Origin: Pyrenopolyporus hunteri
Lineage: Eukaryota; Ascomycota; Sordariomycetes; Xylariales; Hypoxylaceae
Direction: 5' to 3'
Length of the DNA stretch: 64,000 nt
Assembly: GCA_902806595.1 (NCBI GenBank)
Contig: CADCXC010000003.1
Location: forward strand, 1,116,001 to 1,180,000
In this document: piece by piece, positions 22,023 through 35,319 of the stretch
How positions within the stretch are numbered: position 1 is the stretch's first letter
Layout of the letters: each line of letters starts with the position of its first letter
Program-made: the position numbers and the translations under genes
The notes under the pieces: model-generated
Database searches by the model: none
What the model was told of the DNA's origin: nothing
The model's input: the letters and a program-made list of their open reading frames with translations, nothing else

Positions 22023-24482
22023 ATGTCGGCCACAATTGAGCAGGCCGAGGCCCCTCATAATTCTTACGACACAATCCTCGTGCTGGACTTCGGCTCCCAG
22101 TTCACGCATCTCATTACGAGGCGACTACGAGAGCTGAACATTTACAGCGAGATGCTCCCGTACGTCAAAAATTTATTCCTATAACTATACTATAATTCAT
22201 TGGATAATATAACTAATATATTTACGAAATAAGATGCACCACTAAGCTGTCGGATATCAGCTGGTCTCCAAAGGGAATCATCCTATCTGGTGGCCCTTTT
22301 TCAGTTTATGATCAGGATGCGCCTCATGTGGATCCGGCCTTCATCGAGCTTGGTGTTCCTATATTGGGTATATGCTATGGTCTTCAGGAGATAGCGTGGA
22401 ATCTAAGCAAGGACAACGTCGTTGCGGGCACCAAGAGAGAATATGGACAGGCTGTACGACCTCCTTGTCCTCTCGCTCATTCAATTTGGAGCCGTAAAAC
22501 TAATCATTCCTTAGGATCTCACCCCCCAACGACATAACAGCCATGTCGACCGGTTATACGAAGGGTTGTCCACGGAGGGCAGTCTAAGAGTGTAAGCAAC
22601 CCCTACCATCGAGCGACTAGAGCAGAGTATTAACATGTAACACTCAGTTGGATGAGCCATGGTGACAAGTTGAGCCAGCTCCCCGAGGGCTTCTGCACCA
22701 TCGCGACAACCCAGAATTCGCCTTATGCTAGCATCGCGCACGAGACCAAGCCAATCTTCGGCATACAGTTCCACCCGGAAGTCACCCATACTCCTCGTGG
22801 CACTGAGCTTCTTAAGAATTTCGCAGTCGGCATATGCAATGTTAAGCAAAACTGGACCATGACAGACTTCCTGGACAAGGAAGTCACTCGAATTCGTAAG
22901 CTCGTAGGAAATGGTCAGGTAATCGGAGCTGTTTCGGGCGGTGTGGATTCTACGGTGGCCGCGAAATTAAGTAAGTTAAACTCATTTTATTTTTATGCCT
23001 TTTCATCGTATCCTACAAATTGCGATGCCCCCCTTTCCTACTACCCACCATTAAACATCGAAACTATGTTTAGTTTACTGACGTTAATTCGATAGTGAAA
23101 CTGGCTATTGGTGATAGGTTCCATGCCGTACTCGTCGACAACGGCGTCATGCGCCTCAACGAATGCCAGCAGGTGAAGGAAGCGCTCGGCGAACACCTGG
23201 GGATCAACTTGACGGTTGTGGATGCTTCTCAAATATTCCTTTCGAAACTGAAGGGTGTGACGGATCCGGAGCAAAAACGGAAGATTATCGGAAACACTTT
23301 CATTGATATTTTCGAGGAGGAGGCGATCAAAATCGAAAAAGCCGCAGAGAACACGCGCAATGCAGGCAAAGTCGAGTGGTTCCTTCAAGGCACATTATAC
23401 CCGGTGAGATTCCCCCTAATTTTATATTTGTATCTGGCTTCTTATCTAACACACTCCTCTTCCTAGGATGTCATTGAATCCATTTCTTTCAAGGGCCCTT
23501 CGGCAACGATTAAGGTACATCCCATATCGTATTATATTCGAGATTTATGCTCTAATAGGTGATTAGACACATCACAATGTCGGTGGGCTGCCGCAGCGAA
23601 TGATGGACGGGCAGGGCCTTAAGCTTATCGAGGTAAGTGTTTAACACTGGGGCTTGAAAGACATATAACAACTAACGAATTTTAGCCCTTTAGGGAGTTA
23701 TTCAAGGAGTAAGTCCCCCGTGCATTGCTATGCATGCGCCTCCGATATGCCGGCCAGGAGGCTTCTTTGCGGGGTATTAACCTTAGTGATATAGTGAGGT
23801 CAGAGCTCTCGGTCGTGAGCTAGGGGTGAACGAAGAACTCGTTATGAGACACGTAAGTCTGCCCATGATATTCACGGTGTTCGGAATTTTCCCATTTCCG
23901 GAACGGGAATCCTCTTCGGAAGATTGTGGTCAAACCCGTTTGGTATAGGATGCTGACATTCCTTCCGTCAGCCTTTCCCTGGACCGGGTATTGCCATCCG
24001 AATTCTCGGCGAAGTGACGCCAGAACGTGTCGAAATTGCCAGGAAGGCGGACCATGTAAGTTTATTTCCGCTGTGTTCTCATATCGAAGCGCAGAGGCGC
24101 TGATATCGCCCAAAGATTTTCATCAGTATGATCAAGGAGGCTGGTATCTACAACGAAATCAGCCAAGCGTATGCTGGAATCGATACAAACAAGGCCGTCG
24201 GAGTTATGGTAAGGACACTTAATTCCCTTGCCATCGTCTCTGCTGACGATTCTCGCTATGAAATGACTACTAACGCTTTTAAAGGGCGACAAGCGTTACG
24301 AAGGATACCTCTGCTTACTGCGTGCCGTTACGACCAAGGACTTCATGAGCGCTGAGGCCTATAAGTTCGATATGGATTTCCTCATGAAGGTCTCCACACG
24401 GATCGTTAATGAAGTCGAGGGCGTCAGCTGCGTGTTCTATAACACGACGAGCAAGCCGCCGGCTACTATTGAATTATCGTGA
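22023..24482 (+). CDS. GMP synthase (glutamine-hydrolysing)
   Basis: Converts XMP to GMP with glutamine and ATP, the last step of de novo guanine nucleotide synthesis. Twelve exons: 22023-22159, 22234-22453, 22515-22591, 22648-22970, 23096-23403, 23467-23514, 23567-23632, 23686-23708, 23795-23852, 23972-24055, 24116-24208 and 24285-24482; 544 residues, the usual length. The class I amidotransferase domain has C93 in GICYG and H187/E189 in HPEVTHTP. The ATP-pyrophosphatase P-loop is SGGVDS (241-246). The C-terminal dimerisation domain ends TTSKPPATIEL, as in other GMP synthases. Exon 8 is only 23 nt (PFRELFKD spans its junctions). The exon 2 donor is GTACGA and the exon 6 donor GTACAT, weaker than the others, but each junction restores a family block. 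It stands alone, with no purine-gene neighbour. Confidence 0.95.
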
Positions 24483-25856
24483 GGCCGGACTCGGAGGCTG
24501 TTTTAACGCGGCGTTTTCCGGCACGAGATAATGGACGCAATGATTTTACGATAGGGTAAAAGGCCGCCTGGAAATTAGATGCTACGAGGAGACTCGGACA
24601 CTTTATTCACCAAGTGTTACACAGAAATCCATACTAAGATCTTATATGACCGACCTCCTTAGAAGGAAGGGTAACCATAGATCCTAAGACCAAAGATAGT
24701 GTCACGGTGCGGCAGCTTCTCTACCCTAACACGGTAGTCTCTAGAGCGCCGGTTCGGTTTCTTCTCTTCCCTCCTGTATAGCATCAACGTATTATACTCC
24801 TGGTCTTTGCGATTCCGGTTCATAGCAGAGATTTATCATACGAATTGGCCTATTCCAAACCCTTACCACCCCTTCCTACATTTACATAGGCTGTTCGTTA
24901 AACTCGTTGCTTCGATGATAGCAATCACCTAGCGCGACCAGTAATCTTCATGTAGGTATAATCCCTATTCCTTACTACGGGCATTTGTAAGATGTTCTAT
25001 AGGCAGGTAAATAAGCAGGCGTATTTCACTATATTTAGGTATTGCAGTTATTCCTATTCGGGTATAACCCTATCTAGGTCCGATAGGTCCGACAGGCATT
25101 CGGACTCGGAATGAAAATGAGAAACAAAGCCCGTACTTTGCTTCTTAACGTACTAGGTCCAGTAAAACAGTAGCGGGTATAGGATTCCGTTTTTTATTTC
25201 TAACGTTTTAAGGAGGGCTATAATTTCCCATTGCCAGTATGTATGCCCTGTCGGACATTTTATAAAGGTATTAACTCCGGTGATTAAAAATTCCCTGTAA
25301 ACAGCTTTGCCCCCGGAGCTCCGGGCGTCTTATAGATTTGGGTAGGTTGGGAAATACCAAGCATGCGGAAACGGTAACACAAAGCTTACTACCTCTTAAT
25401 GTTGCGTCTTCGATGAACCGAGATCAACTACATGCATCGGGTCGCCGTCTTGGGTATACCTTAATCCTTACGTACCTTACGATGTTTCACTAAGCGCGGA
25501 GCGCCGTAAGATCGCCGCCGTGATGATTATCGATGGGTTGGTTAATGGCAGGATCCGGCGAGTATAGTACCTACGTGGGCTTTTGGACACATGGAACTAT
25601 GGAAGAATTTCTAAGCGTGGCGATGCTTCACCTATACCGAGTAGGTATGTAACAAAATACTGTAATTTCGCAGAAACCCGTTCGACACTAACCCCGTTAA
25701 TGGACCCTAGTTCTTGATTTATAATGATGCGGATTTCGTGGTTACCTATAGAACACTTGCACCGCTCTATAAATAATACAGTAAACATTCTATCAAGAAG
25801 TCCACATCCCTCGACCTAAGATCGATAATTCATTTTGAATCAACGCACTAGAAAAA
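24483..25856. other. intergenic sequence
   Basis: 1.37 kb between GMP synthase and the medium-chain reductase, moderately AT-rich. A perfect 14-base palindrome, CCCGGAGCTCCGGG, lies at about 25312-25325. A 63-residue minus-strand frame at 25597-25788 shows no recognisable feature. The last part should be the reductase promoter. Confidence 0.55.
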
Positions 25857-27010
25857 ATGTCTTCCGCAACTCAAAAGGCTATCATTATCCAACCTGGATC
25901 CGCTGCAAAGGTGGTATCCGACTACCACATTCCCAAGGTCCGCCCCGGTTACATGAGAGTAAAGACCATAGCCGTAGCTCTGAACCCTACCGACTGGAAA
26001 CACATCGAATTCGCCGGAGCTCCCGGGAATTTAGTCGGGTGCGACTACGCCGGCATCGTCGAGGAAATCGGCCCCGATGTCACCGAAGACTTCAAAGTCG
26101 GTGACAGGGTTGCGGGCTTCACTCATGGATGTAAGCTTTGCCCGAACGAGAGCCGTTCCACCGTGTATCGCGGTGAAATATACTGTGATATTTGCTAACT
26201 TGAAGAACGACGATAGCCAATAGCTCGGACCAGGAGCAAGGCTCCTTTGCTGAGCACATCATAGTTAAGGCTGCTATCGCGATCAAGATACCCGACAATC
26301 TCTCATTCGAGGAGGCGTCGACGCTAGGTGTCGGCATTGTGACGGTCGGCCAAGCTCTCTACCAGTCGCTCGGCCTCCCGCTGCCCACCGCGCCAGCGGA
26401 GAAGCCCTTCCCCCTCCTCATCTACGGAGGCAGCACTGCGACCGGGACGCTGGCCATCCAATTCGCGAAGCTGTCTGGCCTCGAGGTGATCACGACCTGC
26501 TCGCCGCGCAACTTCGATCTCGTCAAGAGCCTCGGCGCGGACGCCGTCTTCGACTACAAGTCGCCCACCGTCGCGGCCGACATCCGGAAGCACACCAAGG
26601 ACAGCCTCGAGTACGTCGTGGACTGCATCGCGGAGGGGTCCTCGCCCACGATCTGCGCCGAGGCCATCGGTTCGAAGGGCGGCAAGTACGGCGCCCTCCT
26701 CGTCGTGAAGGAGCTCCCCCGCGACGACGTCTCCGTTCACTTTACCCTGGGCTACACGGCGTTCGGCGAGACCTTTGTGAAGTTCGGCCAGACGTTCCCG
26801 GGCGACCCCGAGCACCTGAAGTTCGCCGCGGGGTTCTTCAAAATCGCCGCGGACCTGCTAGCCCAGGGCAAGGTCAAGCCGCATCCGGCCGAGGTCCGCG
26901 ACGGCGGCCTAGAGGGCGTTCTGCAGGGCTTGGACGACTTGAAACATGGCAGGGTCAGCGGCAAGAAGCTCGTTTACAGGATCGCTGACCCGCCGAAGTC
27001 GAGCCTATAG
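25857..27010 (+). CDS. medium-chain dehydrogenase/reductase, enoyl-reductase-like
   Basis: Exons 25857-26130 and 26217-27010 (GTAAGC donor, GCTAAC branch, TAG acceptor) give 355 residues. An N-terminal GroES-like domain has ALNPTDWKH and GCDYAGIVEEIG (about 60-72). The Rossmann domain carries YGGSTATG (161-168), followed by AIQFAKLSGLEVITTCS, which should bind NADPH. Structural-zinc cysteines typical of alcohol dehydrogenases are lacking. The sequence is closest in style to the fungal zinc-type oxidoreductase/TOXD and stand-alone trans-enoyl-reductase group. Members act on a wide range of carbonyl or enoyl substrates, so no substrate is assigned. No polyketide synthase or other pathway gene lies nearby in this window. 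The second exon is clearly more GC-rich than the first. It is the last gene before the mutated transposon block, whose left edge is about 220 bases downstream, and it shows no sign of RIP. Confidence 0.88.
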
Positions 27011-27388
27011 TGGGGGGGACAACTTCGTCGGTTGCGCGGTGTGTTTAACTACCTATCCGGGCTTTCCAGCCTGAATATATGTAGCGATGAAACAAAGGGA
27101 CGTGTATGTCTCATATGTTCATATTTATAGCTTCTTTACTGGAGAATGTAGCACTCTTAACTCGTTATAACGGTACGACTACCTTGGGTGGTTAAATGAA
27201 AATAAAGACGTTAAGCCGCTTCTTACCATTCTACCGTTTTTTTTACATACTTTTATAACTTGTATTTTTTAAAAGATACCGGGTTTAATTATAAAATCGA
27301 ATATTTATAAAAGATGTAATTTTAAAAAGATTTCGTTAATAAACTTTTATAAATAATTATTAATACGATAACCGTAAAATTTTATATA

Positions 27389-27562
27389 AAATTTTTTTAA
27401 GTTTTTTTTTATTATTTAAAAAAAATAACGTTTCGAAGTTTTTTTAATTTTTTTTTTTATTTCCCGTAGTTTACGTAAGGTCGTAATAAAAATAAAAAAA
27501 TTAAAAAAAATATCGAAACGTTATTTTTTTTAAATAATAAAAAAAAACTTAAAAAAATTTTT
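27389..27562. repeat. inverted repeat, arms about 70 bases
   Basis: The left arm (about 27389-27459) and right arm (about 27487-27562) are close to reverse complements, sharing TTTAAGTTTTTTTTTATT and ATAACGTTTCGA. The spacer is about 27 bases (contains CCCGTAGTTTACG). It lies outside and to the left of the outer LTR element. It may be a small foldback element or a transposon end. Confidence 0.8.
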
Positions 27563-27680
27563 CTTTACAAAAAATACGTTTATTTATTATTTAAAAGGTA
27601 TTTAAACCTATTTTTTATTAAAAAACGAAAATATAATTATATAATAAAAAAATAATAAAAAAAAGTAATATTTCGTACGA

Positions 27681-27685
27681 AACGT
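27681..27685. repeat. target-site duplication (left) of outer LTR element
   Basis: AACGT directly before the left LTR; the same five bases follow the right LTR at 41003-41007. Confidence 0.85.
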
Positions 27686-27898
27686 TAATAATTAATTAAT
27701 TTATGTACGTATTATTTTATAATACGTATTTTAAAAGGAAAAAATATTTATATATTTTCGTTTATATAAAAAAAACTTTTTTTACGATTTTTTTATTAAA
27801 TAATTTTTTTTTAAATAATTTATATAATATTAATTTTATTATATCGCGTTATTTTTATTATTATTTTTTTACTTTATTTACGTACGTATTTATTAATA
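27686..27898 (+). repeat. left LTR of outer element
   Basis: 213 bases. It aligns with 40791-41002 over its full length with about one indel; the substitutions I saw are transitions (GG/AA, CG/TA). It starts TAATAATTAATT and ends TTATTAATA. Sequence similarity stops sharply at both ends. Confidence 0.88.
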
Positions 27899-30800
27899 TT
27901 AATTAATATTATTAAAATTAATAATATAAATTAATAAAATTAAAAAATTATTATTACGATAATATGAAAAATTTTTATCGTAATAATATACGCGATAATA
28001 ATATTTTTTTTTATACGATATTTTTTTATTTATATTAAAATATTATTTTATTATATTAAATTTTTTTAAATTTATAATATTTATTATATCGTAAAAAACT
28101 AAAAATTCGATTTAAACGTAAACTCGTATTAAAAAACTCGATTTAATTAAACGAAATATTAAAAAAAAATTCGTTAAATTAATAAAATATATTTTTAATA
28201 ATCGTATATTTTTCGATTAATAATTCGATTATAAAATTTTAAAGTAAAAAAAAATTAACTTTTAAATCGTTATCGAAAAATAAAAAATAATATAGGTATT
28301 ATTTTTTTTAAAAAATTTAATCGTTATAAATAAAAATAAATTATATATTTATATAACGAAAAATATTTTAAAGAAATATTAAAAATAATTTAAAAATTTT
28401 ATAATAAAAAATTTCGCGGTTATATTATAGTAATTTAAAATTATATTAAAATACGCGTTTATATAAAAAAATATTTATATAAATAAAAATAATATTAATA
28501 TAATGAAAATTTTAATTAATTTTATATCGATACGTAAAACTTTTAAATAAAATTACGATAAATTAAAACGTATTAAACGTAAATAATTTAACGTTTTAAT
28601 ATAAAAAACGTCGATATATCGCATCGATAAAAATACGGTTTATTTTTCGATATTAACGTCGAATTATATTTACGTTACGATATAAAAACGGTTAACGATA
28701 TTTTATTTTATAACGTTAATATAAATAAAAAATTAAAAAAAATTAAATTTATAAATATTAATAATTTCGGTCGAATTATTTTTAACTTTATATTATTAAC
28801 GTTACGAATTATTTATTTAATAACCGCCCCTATTTTTTTTTATTATTAATAATTTATTATCGATATTTAATATATTATTACTTTTTTTATTAAATTAAAT
28901 TTTCGCGACGTAATTTACGTTTTAACCCTCGTTTAAACTTTAATAGTAAATTTTTTTTTTATTATTTTAAATTTTTTAAAGTAATTTTTACATTTAATTA
29001 AAACTTTAAATATTTAATATATTTATTTTTTTTACTTTTATTTTTTAAAAAGTAATTATATTTTTTTAAATTATTACGGTTAATTAATATTTTATTATAT
29101 CGATATACATCGAATTAAAATATAATTAACGATATATTTTTAATTTTATATAAAAAAAATAACTTTAATTTTTATTATCGAAAAATATTTATAAATTTTT
29201 TAAATCGTTATCGAATAATTTATATATAATATCGACGATTTTATTAAACGTTACATTAAAAAAAAAAAATTATTATATCGAAAATTACGATTTTTTTTTT
29301 TTAAATAACTTTATAATTTTTATTAATTAAATTAACCCTCGTATTTATACCCGTCGAAAATTAATAAAACGACATTTATTATAACGTTTTTTTTATTCGA
29401 ATTTTTAATAAAATATACCTTTTTATTATCGTCGGCCACTTTAAAAAAACTTAAAATAATAAAAATAATTATATCGAAAAATTTTATAACGTTTTAAAAA
29501 ATAAATTTTATTTTTTTTTAAATATATATTATACGATTAAAATCTATTAAATTTAATTTTACGTCGTATTTTTTATTATTTTTATTAAATAAACGGCTAT
29601 TTATTTTTTATATAATATATTTTATTATTAATATTTTATAAATATATATTTAATTATAAAACGATATTTTAATACGAAGTAAAATAAAATTTAATATTAT
29701 TATAATTAAACTTCGATTATTTTTTTTAACATTAAAATTAAAAAAAAAATAAGGGAAAGTTTAATTTTAAAATGTTATAAATTATATTAAATAAATTAAT
29801 ATTATATTAATAAACTTTTAAAAAAAATTTTAAAAATAAGTAATAATTTATTATAATTACGTAATATATTATTTATAATATATTTTAATTATAATATATT
29901 TTATTTATTTTATTATATTAATTCGAAAAATTAATTAATAAATTTCGTATATCGATTAATATTTTCGAAAATATTAAAAAAACGCGTTAATTTATAATTA
30001 ATAATAATAATAATAAAAACTTCGATTAATTTTATATTAAATAAAAATATTATCGTAACGATAAAAATAATCGATATTAATCGAAAAAAATAACTTAAAT
30101 TTAAAAACGTCGTTATTAAATATATAAAAAAAAAGAATATTAATTTATTAAATATTTCGAAAATAAATAAAAAAAAATTAAAAAATATTAACGAATTTAA
30201 AAAGTTAAAAATAAAGGTAAATATATTATATTTTTAATAAGTTATAAAAGTATTAAATAAAAAAACTCGAAATCGAAAAACGACGATTAAAAAATTACCG
30301 CTTTCGAAACGAAAAAAATTAATTTTTAACATTAATTAATTACGATATATTTAATAAATTAAATATATTAATATTAAATCGTTTTTTATTACCTTTTTAT
30401 CGATAAATCGAAAGATAATATTACATTTATTTTAAATCGATATATTAAAAATATTTTTTAAAATATTATTTTTAATATCGATATAATTAAAATATCTATT
30501 ATAAAAAAAAATTAATATTAAATTTTTATAAAAAATTTTTTCGATCGAAACTTTAAAATAAATAATAATCGAATCGATAAAATTAATATTAAATTTAAAA
30601 ATAAACTTTTAATTAAATTATTAAAAACGATTACGATTAACGTTTTATTCGAATTAATTAACTTTTATATTATAAATTTAAATACTTTATTTTTTATATA
30701 TTTAAAAAATATAAATCGATTAAATATTTATTTAAATAATGTTACGAATTAATTAATCGAAAAAAATAATATTATCGTTATTATTATTCGTAAATAAAAA

Positions 30801-33065
30801 TATTTATAATTTTATTTCGATAATACGATTTTTTTTATAAAACTTAAATTACGTTATATTTATACTCGATTTAATTATTTTTTTATAATTAAATTATACA
30901 TTTTTTTAAATAAAATAAATTATAACGTTAATATTAAAAATATTAAAAAAATTAATAAATTTTATTATTATTATTAAATTAAAAATAAAATTTTTTAAAA
31001 ATTTAAATTTAATTTAAAAAATTTTAATATAAATTTTAATTATAAAATTATCGTTAATATTATATATTTAAATAAACGTCCCGTTTTATATATAGTCGAC
31101 ATCGTTATAAAATTTTAAATTATTCGTTTTATAAAAATTATTTTTATTAAAAAAATTTAAAATATATTAAAATAATATTAAATTAATATTTACTTCGAAC
31201 CCTCGAATATTATTATATATAATATCGATATAAACTTCGATAATATCGAATTTCGAAATAAAACTCGTATTATTAAAGTTATTTATTATTAAATATTAAT
31301 TAAAATATATTAATTAATTAATAAAATCAAAAAATACCACGGCTTTATCCGTAAAACGTATAAAATTATCACCGATAAATTTTAAAATTTCGATTTACGT
31401 ATAATTCGATTATAAATAATTATTAAAGTAATTAACGATATAATTAATTTTAAAAGTTTAATATTTACACTTTTTATATTCGACGTTTATTTTAAAATTA
31501 ACATAAATTTACCCCTTATTTTTATATAAATTTAAAAAATATAAACCGCTTAAAAAACGATAACGAAAATTAAAAAAATTAAAATATAACGTTTCGTAAA
31601 AAATACCTTAAATACACGTAATAACCTTAACACATAAAAAACTTTCTTCGTATTACTTTTTATTAATAACGAAATATTTATTTATAAAAAAAAAAATAAA
31701 AAAACTTTTATAAAATTATTATAATATTAAAAAAAAATATTATTATCGTTTTTAATATTTCGAACGAAATATTTACATTTAAAAACTTTTATATTAAACC
31801 GTATATTTAATTTAAAAAAAATTTCGTATCGTTTAAAAAACTTAAAATCGAATTATTTATATTAATTTTTAACTTCGATAATTATTAAATTATTTCGAAG
31901 GAAAATTTTATATATATTAATAATTTTTTTTATACCGTAAAATTATATATTATTAATAAAAAATAAAAAAACTTTATTTTTATTATTAAATTTCGAGCGG
32001 ATAAAAAAATTATTACATAAAAAAAACTTTACGAAATATCGAATATAAAAAAATTTAACGTTTTATTCGAAAAAAATATTTTACATTTAAAAATTTACGA
32101 TATAATTATACATCGAAACGTTACGATTTTTAAGTTACGAATAATTCGTAAAATTAAAAGTAAAAACACCGCCGCGTTATATAAAAAATTTCGTTTAATA
32201 ATTTAAAATTATAGTAATTTTAATAAAAAATATATTATAATATATACATTTATTATTTAAAAAGTTAATTAATGTATTATATTAATTTTAACGTTTATAT
32301 TATATCGTAAAAAAATAAAAGTTATAATTTAAAATATTATAATAATTTACATTTAATTTAAAATATCGATATAAAAAATTATTTTTATATATTTATTAAT
32401 CGAATTTAAAATAAATACCTTAAAAAAATATTATTACGAATGGTTAAATTTTTATATAATTTCGCGAAATTAAATATTTATTAATTTAAAATTTATTTAC
32501 GTTATTATTAATAAAAATTACGAATAAAATTATTAACCTTCGATTTTTATTTATTTATAACGAATTTAAATTTATTTAAATTTATTAACTTTTAAATAAA
32601 TAATACTTTTAATGTCGATATTACGAATTTTTTTATTATTAAAAATAAAATTTTTAATAAAATTAAAATTAAAATGTATTTTTAAAAAATTATAAATTTT
32701 AAAATCGAAGATTTTAATAGTTTATATATTACGATTTACGATAAAAATTTTAACGTAACGATTATTTAAAAAAGTTAAATTAAAAAGTTTAAACTATTAA
32801 ATATTAAAGTTTTTAATATAATTAAAAAATTCGTAAAATAATAAACTCGAAATATATATATCGTTTTTATATATTAATTCGAAGTAACTTTCGATTATTT
32901 TACGACGATTTAATATTTCGAATTTAAATTTAAAAAAATTAAAATTTTTAATATTAAAATTAAATAATAAATAAATAATTAAATATATAAATTTTATTAT
33001 ATCGAATTAAATTTTTAAAATTCATATTTTTATGTTTTTATTAATGAATTTTTTACAAATAATAA

Positions 33066-33070
33066 AAATT
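33066..33070. repeat. target-site duplication (left) of inner LTR element
   Basis: AAATT directly before the inner left LTR; the same five bases follow the inner right LTR at 40241-40245. Confidence 0.8.
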
Positions 33071-33342
33071 TATTAAATGATAAAAAATTATTAATTAATA
33101 AATCGAAAAAAAAATATTATACGATTATTTAATATAAAAATTTACGAAAAAGGTATTATATTTATTATATTTATTTATATAAAAATGTAATTAATTAATT
33201 TTATATTAATTAATATTTATATATTTTTTTAAAGTATATATTTTAAATTTTCGTTATTTAAAACGACGAAACATTTAATAAAAATATATTTATTATTATT
33301 ACCGCTACGATAAATTCCTTAATATAAAACTATATAATTACA
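33071..33342. repeat. left LTR of inner element
   Basis: 272 bases, pairing without gaps with 39969-40240; all differences I noted are G/A or C/T transitions, as RIP would give. It ends ATTACA. Confidence 0.9.
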
Positions 33343-35319
33343 TTAGTAATTTTTTTTTTTCGTAATTTTTCCTTTTTTTTTAATTATTAATAATAATAAA
33401 TTTCTTTTTTTTTATTTTTTTATTTATCCTTATAATTTTATCGTAATATTATTTATATTAATAAACGTTTTTAACGTTTTATTAATATTACTTTTCGTTA
33501 TAACGTCGGTAAGGTTATTTTTTTTATAAATTTATTTAATTTTCGTTATTTTTTATTTTTTATATAATTATCGAAGTAATATAATATTAATTATAAATTT
33601 TTTTTTTCGTGATATTTAATTTAATTAAATATTCGTAAAATAAATAAAAATTAATATAAATAATAATAAAAAAATTTAAATAATTTAATTTTTTATTAAT
33701 TAACGAAATCGTCGTTTTAAAAATTATTATTATATTTACGTTATATATTATAACGTAAATTTCGTTTATTAAAACGTTTTATATAACGCGTTTTAATTTA
33801 ATCGAATTTTAATAAATAATATTATTTTTAATATTAAAAAATAATTTCGAAAACGTTTTATTTACGATAAATATAATATATTCGATTTAAGAATTTAAAT
33901 TTTTATTATTTATAAATGATTTGTCGACGAAAACGAATAATTTAATAGTTTTTAAATTTAAAAGTACGAATCGTAATTTTCGATCGATATTTATTTTTTA
34001 TTAATTAAATCGTTTGTTAAATTTTATAATTTTAATAATTTCGAGTTTACGGTGTTAAGTTATTTCGGATATATTATACGTAATTTTAAGTTAATAAATC
34101 GATACGATATACGTTTTACGAGTACGTTATTATATATATTAATGTATTATATCGTTAACATCGATTTTAATAAAAGTAATTTTTTTTCCTTAATTTTTTT
34201 AACGTAAATAAATTATTTCGTTAATTTTTATAATAATAATATATTCGTTAAAAATAATCGGGTAATTTATAGTTAAATATTTTTTTAATTTAATTAAAAA
34301 TTTTATTTTTTTTCGTTTTTAATTTTTTATTTAATCGAATATTTTATCGGATAATTCGAAAGTATTATTAATTTATATATTTATTAATTCGAAATAATCG
34401 ATCGGTTTTAATATTAATAAATATAAATTATATATAGATATAATTATTTAAAATTTTTTTTATAATATTTAAAATATATAATTTATTAATGTATATTAAT
34501 TTTTATTATATTATATAAAAGTTTTATAATTATTATAATCGTATTAAAAAAATATTTAAATATAAAAGTAAAAAATAATCGAATTAAAATAATACGATTT
34601 AATTTTAATTTTAATTATATATAAATTTATATAATATCGTATAATTAAATTTTTATTTTTTTTATAAATATAAATGTTAATATTATAATTATTCGTTAAT
34701 TTAATCGTTATATAATCGATGATTATATTAATATTATTTTTTTATTTTTATCGTTATAATTTTAAATAATAAATTTAAACTTTTCGAAAAAATATAAAAT
34801 TTTTTTTTTTTTAATTTTTCGAATAATACGAAAATTAAATAATTAAATATCGTAAAATTTAATAAAATCGTATTTTTTAAACGAAAATACGTTTTTATTA
34901 ATAAATTTTTTAATTTTTTTCGTATTTAATTTTTTAAAAAGTTTTTTAAAAGTTGTAATTTTCCTTTTTTTACGTAATTAAACGGTTAAAAATTAATTTT
35001 CGCGTTTTTTCGTAATTATATAAATAATAATAATTTTTAGTTTATTTTTATTATCGAACGATTTTCTACGTTTTCGTTTTTAAATTTTAAATAGATTTTT
35101 TAATAATACGTATATTTTATCGTCGTCGTTTTTTTATTAATTAAAATTAAAATCGAATTTTACGATCGAAATAAATTTTAATACATTAATTATTATATTA
35201 CGATTATACGATTTAATAATTATTATATAAAAATTAATAAGTTTATTATTTATTTTAATTATATACGTTTCGTTATTTTTAATAATTAATATATATAAAC
35301 TTTTTTAATCGTTTTTTTT

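Noticed and set aside
26324..26815. 163-residue minus-strand frame
   Set aside because: Antisense shadow of the reductase Rossmann domain in a GC-rich exon.
25857..27010. member of a polyketide or other secondary-metabolite cluster
   Set aside because: No synthase, transporter or regulator lies nearby; neighbours are housekeeping genes and transposons.
27703..27906. 67-residue frame in the AT-rich block
   Set aside because: It lies within the left LTR of the outer element and consists of F, I, N, Y and K as expected from A/T-only sequence.
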